In this document: positions 7,647 through 15,366 of the stretch, one piece after another | Position numbering within the stretch: the first letter of the stretch is position 1 | Layout: each line of letters starts with the position of its first letter | Assembly: GCF_030823405.1 (NCBI RefSeq) | Contig: NZ_JAUSXC010000001.1 | Coordinates: 4,199,001 to 4,263,000 of the forward strand | Length of the DNA: 64,000 nucleotides | DNA from: Chryseobacterium ginsenosidimutans | GTDB taxonomy: Bacteria > Bacteroidota > Bacteroidia > Flavobacteriales > Weeksellaceae | Reading direction: 5' to 3' | Program-made: the position numbers and the translations under genes | The notes under the pieces: model-generated | The model's input: the letters and a program-made list of their open reading frames with translations, nothing else | What the model was told of the DNA's origin: nothing | Databases searched by the model: none

Positions 7647-8870
7647 ATGAAAGATAACTCATTATCTAATATACTAAACCAATACGAAAGTAAGGAACAG
7701 ATTGACGGTCAGTTATACACCCTCAATTTAGGACCAACCCACCCTGCTACGCACGGGATTTTCCAGAATATCTTAACGATGGACGGAGAAAGAATCCTTC
7801 ACGCAGAGCAGACTGTAGGGTACATCCACAGAGCATTTGAAAAGATTTCTGAAAGAAGAAATTACTCTCAGATTACTACTCTTACGGATCGTATGAATTA
7901 CTGCTCTGCGCCTATCAACAATTTAGGTTGGCACATGACAGTTGAGAAGCTAATTGGAGTTAAAGTTCCTAAGCGTGTAGATTATATGCGTGTAATTTTA
8001 ATGGAATTGGCAAGAATCGGTGACCACCTTATTTGTAACGGGGTAACCGGTATGGATGCAGGAGCGATTACAGGTCTTACTTATATGTTTATCGAAAGAG
8101 AACGTATTTATGATATGTATGAGCAGATTTGCGGAGCAAGAATGACAACAAATATGGGAAGAATCGGAGGTTTTGAAAGAGATTTCACACCAAAGTTTCA
8201 TGAGTTATTACAGGATTTCCTGAAAACTTTCCCGGCAAGATTCAAAGAATTCGGTACTCTATTAGAAAGAAACAGAATTTTTATGGACAGAACCATCGGA
8301 GCAGGAGCAATTTCTGCGGAAAGAGCATTAAGCTATGGTTTTACAGGTCCCAATCTACGTGCAACAGGGGTAGATTATGATGTGAGAGTTGCACAGCCCT
8401 ACTCTTCTTATGAAGATTTCGACTTTATTATTCCCGTAGGGACTTCAGGTGATACTTACGACCGTTTCATGGTTCGTCAGCAGGAAATCTGGGAATCACT
8501 TAAAATTATCAATCAAGCATATGACAATCTTCCTGAAGGGCCATTCCATGCGGATGTTCCGGATTTTTATCTTCCTGAAAAGGCTGATGTTTATCAAAAA
8601 ATGGAAGCATTGATTTACCATTTCAAAATCGTAATGGGAGAAACTGATGTACCGAAAGGTGAAGTTTACCATCCTGTAGAAGGCGGAAACGGAGAATTAG
8701 GATTCTATTTGGTGAGTGATGGCGGAAGAAGCCCTTACAGGCTGCATTTCAGAAGACCATGTTTTATTTACTACCAGGCTTATCCTGAGATGATTACAGG
8801 TTCTGTAATTTCTGATGCGATTGTGACGATGTGTAGTATGAATATTATTGCGGGAGAATTAGACGCATAA
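7647..8870 (+). CDS. nuoD: NADH-quinone oxidoreductase subunit D
   Basis: The 49-kDa-type subunit, forming the quinone pocket together with NuoB. The 407-residue length is standard. Visible signatures are LGPTHPATHG near the N-terminus (quinone-site His), ERNYSQ-like and DRMNYCSAP segments, the ERALSYGFTGPNLRATG stretch, and the C-terminus IAGELDA. It has the hydrogenase-large-subunit fold but lacks the Ni ligands, as in all complex I enzymes. Confidence 0.96.
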   Translation: MKDNSLSNILNQYESKEQIDGQLYTLNLGPTHPATHGIFQNILTMDGERILHAEQTVGYIHRAFEKISERRNYSQITTLTDRMNYCSAPINNLGWHMTVEKLIGVKVPKRVDYMRVILMELARIGDHLICNGVTGMDAGAITGLTYMFIERERIYDMYEQICGARMTTNMGRIGGFERDFTPKFHELLQDFLKTFPARFKEFGTLLERNRIFMDRTIGAGAISAERALSYGFTGPNLRATGVDYDVRVAQPYSSYEDFDFIIPVGTSGDTYDRFMVRQQEIWESLKIINQAYDNLPEGPFHADVPDFYLPEKADVYQKMEALIYHFKIVMGETDVPKGEVYHPVEGGNGELGFYLVSDGGRSPYRLHFRRPCFIYYQAYPEMITGSVISDAIVTMCSMNIIAGELDA

Positions 8871-8880
8871 AAAGAAGATG

Positions 8881-8946
8881 TCAGACATCATATTTTCAGA
8901 TGTTGGGCTCTTCGCTTTATATATAAATTTAAAATCTGATGTCTGA
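8881..8946. repeat. Inverted repeat in the nuoD-nuoE spacer
   Basis: 8881-8896 and 8931-8946 are inverted copies, 15 of 16 pairs matching, around a 34-nt loop. The core is TCAGACATCA / TGATGTCTGA. There is no T-run, so it reads as a folded spacer, mRNA-processing site or mobile mini-element rather than a terminator. Confidence 0.5.
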
Positions 8947-8974
8947 ATCTGGCATCTGAAATCTTAGATAAAAA

Positions 8975-9484
8975 ATGAGCGAAACAATAGCTTTTAAACC
9001 GGAAAGTTTAGCACAGGTACATAAAATTATGGCTAGATATCCTGAAGGTAGACAAAAATCTGCTCTTCTTCCTGTCCTGCATTTGGCACAGAAAGAATTC
9101 GGAGGATGGTTAGACGTTCCAGTGATGGATTATGTAGCGGAATTACTGAGTATCAAACCAATTGAAGTATATGAAGTAGCAACTTTCTATACCATGTTCA
9201 ATATGAAGCCGGTTGGTAAATATGTTTTGGAAGTTTGCAGAACCGGGCCCTGCATGGTTTGCGGAAGCGAAAAAATCCTTGACCATATCAGAACTAAACT
9301 GAACATTAAGGACGGACAAACTACTGAAGACGGAATGTTCACATTAAAGCCCGCAGAATGTCTGGGTGCTTGTGGATATGCTCCGATGTTGCAGTTAGGG
9401 AAATTCTTTCATGAAAATTTAACGATAGAAAAAGTAGACGAAATCCTTGATCTTTGTAGAGAAGGGCAAATCGCTTTAGATTAA
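8975..9484 (+). CDS. nuoE: NADH-quinone oxidoreductase subunit E
   Basis: The 24-kDa-type thioredoxin-like subunit of the NADH-oxidising module. It holds the 2Fe-2S cluster N1a through C88, C93, C129 and C133 (VCRTGPC and ECLGAC). 169 residues, standard. Twelve bases separate it from nuoF, its structural partner. Confidence 0.95.
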   Translation: MSETIAFKPESLAQVHKIMARYPEGRQKSALLPVLHLAQKEFGGWLDVPVMDYVAELLSIKPIEVYEVATFYTMFNMKPVGKYVLEVCRTGPCMVCGSEKILDHIRTKLNIKDGQTTEDGMFTLKPAECLGACGYAPMLQLGKFFHENLTIEKVDEILDLCREGQIALD

Positions 9485-9496
9485 TTAAAATATACG

Positions 9497-10852
9497 ATGA
9501 GTAAAAAACTTTTACTTAAAGACGCACATATAGAAGGTATTCGCTATTTCGAAACTTACCGCAAACAGGGAGGTTACGGAGCAGCTGAAAAAGCCTTAAA
9601 AATGACACCCGACGAAATTTTGGAGGAAGTAAAAGCTTCCGGACTTCGTGGTCGTGGTGGAGCCGGATTCCCGACTGGGATGAAATGGAGCTTTCTGGCA
9701 AAACCGGAAGGTGTACCAAGACACTTGGTCGTAAATGCCGATGAATCTGAACCGGGAACATTCAAAGACAGATATCTAATGGAATTTCTTCCTCATTTAT
9801 TGATTGAAGGAATGCTGATCTCGTCTTACTGTTTAGGTTCAAATGTTTCTTACATCTACATTCGTGGAGAATATTCATGGATTCCTGATATTTTAGAAGA
9901 AGCAATTGAAGAAGCTAAAGCAGCAGGATTTTTAGGTAAAAACATCATGGGAACTGGCTTCGATTGTGAAATCTACGTTCAGAGAGGTGGTGGAGCTTAT
10001 ATTTGTGGTGAAGAAACTGCATTGCTCGAATCTCTTGAAGGTAAAAGAGGAAATCCAAGATTAAAACCACCATTTCCAGCTGTAAAAGGACTTTGGGAAA
10101 GACCAACGGTTGTAAATAACGTTGAATCTATTGCAGCAATTGTTCCAATCATTGATATTACAGGTGCTGAATACGCTAAAATCGGAGTTGGAAGATCTAC
10201 AGGTACAAAATTAATTTCTGCTTGTGGAAACATCAATAAACCGGGAGTCTATGAAATTGATATGACGATCACGGTTGAAGAGTTTATTTATTCTGATGAA
10301 TATTGTGGTGGTATTAAAGACGGAAAAAAATTAAAGGCTTGTATCCCTGGAGGAAGCTCTGTTCCGATCGTTCCGGCAAATTTATTATTGAAAACAGTAA
10401 ACGGAGAACCAAGATATATGAATTATGAATCCTTAGCTGACGGTGGTTTTGCTACCGGAACAATGATGGGTTCAGGAGGTTTTATCGTTTTGGATGAAGA
10501 CCAGTGTATCGTAGAACATACCATGACTTTAGCGAGATTTTACAATCACGAAAGTTGCGGACAATGTACTCCTTGCCGTGAAGGAACGGGTTGGATGTAC
10601 AAAATTTTGAAAAAAATTGAGAAAGGAGAAGGAAAAATGGAAGATATTGATTTGCTGTGGGATATCCAGAGAAAAATCGAAGGAAATACAATTTGTCCGT
10701 TAGGAGATGCAGCAGCTTGGCCTGTTGCAGCAGCTATTCGTCACTTTAGAGATGAGTTCGAATGGCACATTAAGAACCCTGAATTGTCTCAGACACAAAA
10801 TTACGGATTGGCACATTACGCAGATCCAATCCCTGCAGTAGACAATGCTTAG
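9497..10852 (+). CDS. nuoF: NADH-quinone oxidoreductase subunit F
   Basis: The 51-kDa-type subunit that binds NADH and FMN and carries 4Fe-4S cluster N3. The 451 residues show the Gly-rich nucleotide loop RGRGGAGFPTG (51-61), the second loop RGGGAYICGEETAL, and the cluster ligands C354-GQ-C357-TP-C360 and C400. The stop codon overlaps the first possible start of the next, barrel-like gene. Confidence 0.96.
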   Translation: MSKKLLLKDAHIEGIRYFETYRKQGGYGAAEKALKMTPDEILEEVKASGLRGRGGAGFPTGMKWSFLAKPEGVPRHLVVNADESEPGTFKDRYLMEFLPHLLIEGMLISSYCLGSNVSYIYIRGEYSWIPDILEEAIEEAKAAGFLGKNIMGTGFDCEIYVQRGGGAYICGEETALLESLEGKRGNPRLKPPFPAVKGLWERPTVVNNVESIAAIVPIIDITGAEYAKIGVGRSTGTKLISACGNINKPGVYEIDMTITVEEFIYSDEYCGGIKDGKKLKACIPGGSSVPIVPANLLLKTVNGEPRYMNYESLADGGFATGTMMGSGGFIVLDEDQCIVEHTMTLARFYNHESCGQCTPCREGTGWMYKILKKIEKGEGKMEDIDLLWDIQRKIEGNTICPLGDAAAWPVAAAIRHFRDEFEWHIKNPELSQTQNYGLAHYADPIPAVDNA

Positions 10853-10853
10853 A

Positions 10854-11735
10854 ATGAAAAAATTATTGGCGATAGGCTTAATGATGTCGAGTTTTGCTTT
10901 TGGACAAGCTAAAAAAGATACATTAAACAAAGAATATAAGTTAGAGGTAACTCCTTATAAAATTGAAAAGAAAGAGAAACCTTTACCATTAAGCAAAAAA
11001 GGTCAGGTATTCGTTTTCTACGGTTGGAACAGAGGTGCTTTCAGTAATTCTGATATTCATTTTACAGGAAACGGTTACGATTTTCAATTGAATAATGTAT
11101 CTGCAAGAGACAAACCTACAAAGTTCGGAATCGTTTATTTTGATCCGAGCTGGTTTACAGTAACGCAGTATAATTTCAGAATTGGATATTTTATAAAAGA
11201 TAACTTAGCTATTGTTTTAGGGATAGACCACATGAAATATGTGATGAAACAGAACCAAACGGTTGATTTTTCAGGAACAATTTCAGATCCTAAATATGCA
11301 GCAATGGTACAGAACGGCCAGGTAGATTTATCTGATACCAAGTTTCTTACTTTTGAGCATACAGACGGACTTAATTATGAAAATTTAGGTCTTGAGAAAT
11401 ATAAAAATCTTATTCATAAGAAAAATATAGACTTGGTATGGTCTTATGGAGCCGGAATAGGAGCAATGTTTCCGAAAAGTAATATCAAACTTTTTGGTAA
11501 CGAAAGAAGCGACCGTTTTCACGTTGCAGGTATGGGAACCGATCTTAGATCCAGCTTAAACCTGGTTTTCTGGAAAAACTGGATGATGAGATTAGAAGGA
11601 AAAGCCGGATATATTAATATGTGGGATATCAAAACTACATTAAATAATAAACCGGATAAGGCAAGACAGGATTTTGTTTTCGGACAAGTTCTTGCAGGAG
11701 TCGGATATACATTTAACACGAAGAAGTATAATTAA
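10854..11735 (+). CDS. Outer-membrane beta-barrel-like protein inside the nuo operon
   Basis: A 293-residue protein with a cleavable signal peptide (MKKLLAIGLMMSSFAFGQA) and alternating aromatic/polar strands ending in a VGYTFNTKKYN-type terminal strand. These are marks of an outer-membrane barrel. I prefer ATG 10854, just after the nuoF stop; an in-frame ATG at 10845 overlaps nuoF and would add MLR. It is not a complex I subunit known to me. It sits between nuoF and nuoG on the same strand with 42 bases to nuoG, so it is probably co-transcribed. Its role is unknown; codon use looks like that of its neighbours. Confidence 0.75.
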   Translation: MKKLLAIGLMMSSFAFGQAKKDTLNKEYKLEVTPYKIEKKEKPLPLSKKGQVFVFYGWNRGAFSNSDIHFTGNGYDFQLNNVSARDKPTKFGIVYFDPSWFTVTQYNFRIGYFIKDNLAIVLGIDHMKYVMKQNQTVDFSGTISDPKYAAMVQNGQVDLSDTKFLTFEHTDGLNYENLGLEKYKNLIHKKNIDLVWSYGAGIGAMFPKSNIKLFGNERSDRFHVAGMGTDLRSSLNLVFWKNWMMRLEGKAGYINMWDIKTTLNNKPDKARQDFVFGQVLAGVGYTFNTKKYN

Positions 11736-11777
11736 AATATAGCTTAACGCCTAAAAGCATAAGCGAATGCATAGAAT

Positions 11778-12776
11778 ATGAGCGAAGAGGTTAAAAAATT
11801 CAAAATAACTATAGACGGACAAACTACCGAAGTTATGCCTGGAACTTCTATTTTGGAAGCGGCAAGACAGATCGGTGGAAAATCTGTTCCTCCAGCAATG
11901 TGCTATTACAGCAAATTGGAAACCAGCGGAGGAAGATGCAGAACTTGCTTAGTGGAAGTTTCTAAGGGATCAGAAGCAGATCCTCGCCCTATGCCAAAAT
12001 TAGTTGCAAGCTGCAGAACTAATGTGATGGACGGAATGGAAGTGAAAAATCTTACTTCCGACAAAGCTCAGGAAGGCAGAAAAGCTGTTACTGAATTTTT
12101 ATTGGTTAATCACCCGTTGGACTGCCCTGTTTGTGATCAGGCCGGAGAATGTCATCTTCAGGATCTTGGTTATGAGCACGGAAATCTTCAGACAAGAACC
12201 GAATTTGAAAGAAATACATACGAAGCCGATGATCTTGGCCCAAACATAAAACTGAACATGAACCGTTGCATTCTGTGTGCAAGATGTGTCTTGACTGCCA
12301 ATCAGTTGACCGATACAAGAGAACACGGTATCCTTTTCAGAGGAGATCATGCAGAAATTTCTACGTATTTAAATAAAGCTTTAGATAACGACTTTATCGG
12401 AAATATTATCGATGTTTGTCCGGTGGGAGCATTAACAGACAGAACTTCACGTTTTGCAAGCAGAGTTTGGTTCACAAAACCAATGAATGCTACTTGTAAA
12501 TGTGATAAATGTTCAGGAAAAGCTACGGTTTGGATGAAAGGTGATGAAGTTTTAAGAGTTACTGCAAGAAAAGATCAATGGGGTGAAGTTGAAGAATTCA
12601 TCTGTGATACTTGCCGTTTCGAGAGAAAATCTTTATCAGACTGGAATATTGAAGGTCCAAGACACATCGACAGACACTCCGTAATTTCATTGAATCACTA
12701 TGAAAAACCTAAGGATGAGCTAAGAGTTTTAGACAATCCGATGGCGAAGGAAATCAGTGAAAAAGACGAAAAATAA
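11778..12776 (+). CDS. nuoG: NADH-quinone oxidoreductase subunit G, short iron-sulfur form
   Basis: Conducts electrons from NuoEF towards NuoI. The N-terminal 2Fe-2S ferredoxin domain has C42, C54, C57 and C79. It is followed by the His-Cys3 cluster H112, C116, C119, C125 and a 4Fe-4S cluster C164, C167, C170, C214. A third Cys-rich segment (C240, C242, C245, C276, C279) corresponds to the start of the molybdopterin-oxidoreductase-type domain. The protein stops at 332 residues, whereas classical NuoG runs to about 700-900. The large Mo-type domain is absent. The frame ends cleanly, so this looks like the compact form of Flavobacteriia rather than a broken gene. Confidence 0.9.
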   Translation: MSEEVKKFKITIDGQTTEVMPGTSILEAARQIGGKSVPPAMCYYSKLETSGGRCRTCLVEVSKGSEADPRPMPKLVASCRTNVMDGMEVKNLTSDKAQEGRKAVTEFLLVNHPLDCPVCDQAGECHLQDLGYEHGNLQTRTEFERNTYEADDLGPNIKLNMNRCILCARCVLTANQLTDTREHGILFRGDHAEISTYLNKALDNDFIGNIIDVCPVGALTDRTSRFASRVWFTKPMNATCKCDKCSGKATVWMKGDEVLRVTARKDQWGEVEEFICDTCRFERKSLSDWNIEGPRHIDRHSVISLNHYEKPKDELRVLDNPMAKEISEKDEK

Positions 12777-12791
12777 ATTTAATAAAGAGAA

Positions 12792-12826
12792 CAGAAGTTA
12801 GACATACAACAAATTTCTAACTTCTG
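12792..12826. repeat. Inverted repeat in the nuoG-nuoH spacer
   Basis: CAGAAGTTAGA (12792-12802) and its exact complement TCTAACTTCTG (12816-12826) flank a 13-nt loop. A further TCTAACATCT follows. No T-run, so termination is unlikely. Confidence 0.5.
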
Positions 12827-12850
12827 ATATCTAACATCTATAAAAATAAA

Positions 12851-13915
12851 ATGGATTTACTAACATTTAAATTGATACTTGTACTAGCGCTTTTCCTGCT
12901 TTCATTAACGATCGCGGCCTACTCTACCTGGGCAGAAAGAAAAGTGGCCTCTATCATGCAGGATAGAATTGGTCCCAACAGAGCCGGACCTTTCGGACTG
13001 CTGCAGCCTCTTGCTGATGGTGGAAAGTTTTTCTTTAAAGAAGACTTTACACCTGCCAATGCAGAAAGATTTCTTTTCGTATTAGGGCCGGCTTTAGTAA
13101 TGTTTATTTCATTAATCACAGGAGCGGTTATTCCTTGGGGTAAAAGTTTAAATATAGGAGGTACTTCTTTTGATTTACAGGTTGCCAATATCGATGTTGG
13201 GGTACTTTTCATCATCGGAATGGCTTCAATCGGGGTATACGGAATTATGATCGGAGGTTGGGCTTCCAACAACAAATATTCATTATTAGGGGCAATCCGT
13301 GCTTCTTCTCAGATGATTTCTTATGAATTGGCGATGGGATTGGCTTTACTTTCTATCATTATGATGACGGGAAGTTTAGATTTAAAACAAATTACTGAAA
13401 GTCAGACAACAGGAAAATTATGGGGAGTGATTCCTTGGATTTCCGGTATGAACTGGAATATTTTTTACCAGCCAATCGCGTTCCTTATTTTCTTCGTAGC
13501 TGCTTTGGCAGAAACCAACAGACACCCTTTCGATTTACCTGAATGTGAATCTGAATTGGTAACAGGATATTCTACAGAATATTCTTCAATGAAATTAGGA
13601 TTATATATGTTTGGCGAATATGTGAACATGTTTATTTCAAATGCTTTCATGGTTGTTCTTTTCTTCGGTGGTTACAACTACCCGGGAATTGAATGGATAA
13701 CTCAGCACTGGGGTGAAAATACTGCAGGTATCTTGAGTATTGCAGCATTTTTATTGAAAACAATAATCGGAATATTGATCTTTATGTGGATTAGATGGAC
13801 GCTTCCAAGATTTAGATATGACCAATTAATGCACTTAGGATGGAAAACTTTAATTCCTATGGCATTGGTAAACCTATTAATTACAGGTGCTGTAATTTTA
13901 GCGTTTGCAAACTAA
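12851..13915 (+). CDS. nuoH: NADH-quinone oxidoreductase subunit H
   Basis: The membrane subunit that closes the quinone chamber, 354 residues with about eight to nine helices. Family signatures include AERKVASIMQDRIGPNRAG near the N-terminus, the cytoplasmic loop ETNRHPFDLPECESELV with its conserved acidic residues, and LMHLGWKTLIP near the end. Confidence 0.96.
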   Translation: MDLLTFKLILVLALFLLSLTIAAYSTWAERKVASIMQDRIGPNRAGPFGLLQPLADGGKFFFKEDFTPANAERFLFVLGPALVMFISLITGAVIPWGKSLNIGGTSFDLQVANIDVGVLFIIGMASIGVYGIMIGGWASNNKYSLLGAIRASSQMISYELAMGLALLSIIMMTGSLDLKQITESQTTGKLWGVIPWISGMNWNIFYQPIAFLIFFVAALAETNRHPFDLPECESELVTGYSTEYSSMKLGLYMFGEYVNMFISNAFMVVLFFGGYNYPGIEWITQHWGENTAGILSIAAFLLKTIIGILIFMWIRWTLPRFRYDQLMHLGWKTLIPMALVNLLITGAVILAFAN

Positions 13916-13976
13916 AAATAAGAATATAATATTTTTAAATGCTGGATAAAAAATTCAGCCTAAAAAATTAAAATAA

Positions 13977-14534
13977 ATGAAACTTACGAACAGATCAAAA
14001 GTTGTTTCCAATAAAGAAATGACCCTTGCTGAAAAAATCTACCTACCTGCAATTTTTACGGGGATGGGGATTACATTTAAGCATGCTGTAAGAACGGTAT
14101 TGAAAGGTGCTCCCGCAGTATATTCGTATCCGGAAGTACAGAAACCGAGAGCAGAAATCTGGAGAGGTCAGCACGTTTTGAAGAGAGACGAAGAAGGCAG
14201 AGAAAGATGTACAGCTTGCGGACTTTGTGCAGTTGCATGTCCTGCAGAAGCCATTACAATGACTGCTGCTGAAAGAACTAAGGAAGAAAGAGATCTTTAC
14301 AGAGAAGAAAAATACGCTTCGGTATATGAAATTAATATGCTGAGATGTATTTTCTGCGGTATGTGTGAAGAGGCTTGTCCGAAATCTGCCATCTATCTTA
14401 CAGACAGATTGGTAGACGTAGAGACCAACAGAGGTTCTTTCATCTATGGAAAAGATAAATTAGTAGAAAAAATAAATGAAAGGATTGACATCACTGAAAG
14501 ACAATCCGAGAAACAAAAAAATGCGGTAAAATAA
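13977..14534 (+). CDS. nuoI: NADH-quinone oxidoreductase subunit I
   Basis: An 8Fe ferredoxin-type subunit passing electrons through clusters N6a and N6b to NuoB. The 185 residues hold two CxxCxxCxxxCP motifs: C78, C81, C84, C88 and C124, C127, C130, C134. The last base of its TAA is the first base of the nuoJ ATG (TAATG), so the two are probably translationally coupled. Confidence 0.96.
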   Translation: MKLTNRSKVVSNKEMTLAEKIYLPAIFTGMGITFKHAVRTVLKGAPAVYSYPEVQKPRAEIWRGQHVLKRDEEGRERCTACGLCAVACPAEAITMTAAERTKEERDLYREEKYASVYEINMLRCIFCGMCEEACPKSAIYLTDRLVDVETNRGSFIYGKDKLVEKINERIDITERQSEKQKNAVK

Positions 14535-15031
14535 TGGATCAATTTTTATTTTTCTTGGTGGCGTTTTTAGCAGTGGCAAGTGCGGTTTACTTTGTATTTG
14601 CACGAAATCCTCTATATGCTATTTTGTCATTAATTGTTACGATGTTTTCAATTGCAGGCATGTACATTCTTCTGAATGCACAATTTCTTGCGATTATCCA
14701 GATTATAGTATACGCCGGAGCCATCATGGTATTATTCCTTTATATCCTGATGATGCTTAACCTTAATAAACAAGACGAAAGTAAGAAGAACAATACTTTA
14801 AAATTTGCCGGAGTTTTTACGGCTGGTCTTTTATTAATTGGAGTTTTAGGCGTGTTCAGAGGAGTAAGCGACAACCAGATTGTCTTAGAAAACGTAGACA
14901 AAGGAGTTGGTCTTACCAAAAATCTGGGCAGACTTTTGTTTAATGAATATGTTTTACCGTTTGAGCTTGCATCCATCCTTATTTTGGCAGGTATTGTAGG
15001 TGCGGTACTAATCGGTAAAAAAGATTTATAA
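14534..15031 (+). CDS. nuoJ: NADH-quinone oxidoreductase subunit J
   Basis: A membrane subunit of 165 residues with five predicted helices. The AIMVLFLYILMMLNL stretch after the third helix contains the pi-bulge region typical of NuoJ. Overlaps nuoI by one base and is 3 bases from nuoK. Confidence 0.93.
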   Translation: MDQFLFFLVAFLAVASAVYFVFARNPLYAILSLIVTMFSIAGMYILLNAQFLAIIQIIVYAGAIMVLFLYILMMLNLNKQDESKKNNTLKFAGVFTAGLLLIGVLGVFRGVSDNQIVLENVDKGVGLTKNLGRLLFNEYVLPFELASILILAGIVGAVLIGKKDL

Positions 15032-15034
15032 ATT

Positions 15035-15364
15035 ATGGGAGAAGTAAATACATTTATACAAAGTGTCCCTCTGAATTATTTCATTATGCTTTCTTCAGTA
15101 TTGTTCTGTTTGGGAGTGTTGGGAGTATTGCTGAGAAAAAACGCTATTGTTATTTTGGGTTGTGTAGAGCTTATGCTGAATTCTGTAAACCTTTTATTGG
15201 CTGCATTTTCTGCATACAAAGGTAATGGCGACGGGCAACTTTTAGTTTTCTTCATTATGGTGGTGGCTGCTGCGGAAGTAGCGGTAGGTTTAGCAATTAT
15301 TGCTATGCTGTATAGAAATACCCGTTCTGTAGATGTAAGTATATTTAATAAATTAAGAGGATAA
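15035..15364 (+). CDS. nuoK: NADH-quinone oxidoreductase subunit K
   Basis: A three-helix antiporter-like membrane subunit, 109 residues. Helix 2 carries the conserved Glu in CVELMLNSVNL, and helix 3 the second one in AAAEVAVGLAI, both needed for proton translocation in studied enzymes. Two bases separate it from nuoL. Confidence 0.95.
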   Translation: MGEVNTFIQSVPLNYFIMLSSVLFCLGVLGVLLRKNAIVILGCVELMLNSVNLLLAAFSAYKGNGDGQLLVFFIMVVAAAEVAVGLAIIAMLYRNTRSVDVSIFNKLRG

Positions 15365-15366
15365 GA

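Noticed and set aside
11778..12776. nuoG as a truncated pseudogene
   Set aside because: All cluster ligands are intact, the frame ends cleanly, no remnant of the missing domain follows before nuoH, and the short form fits the lineage.
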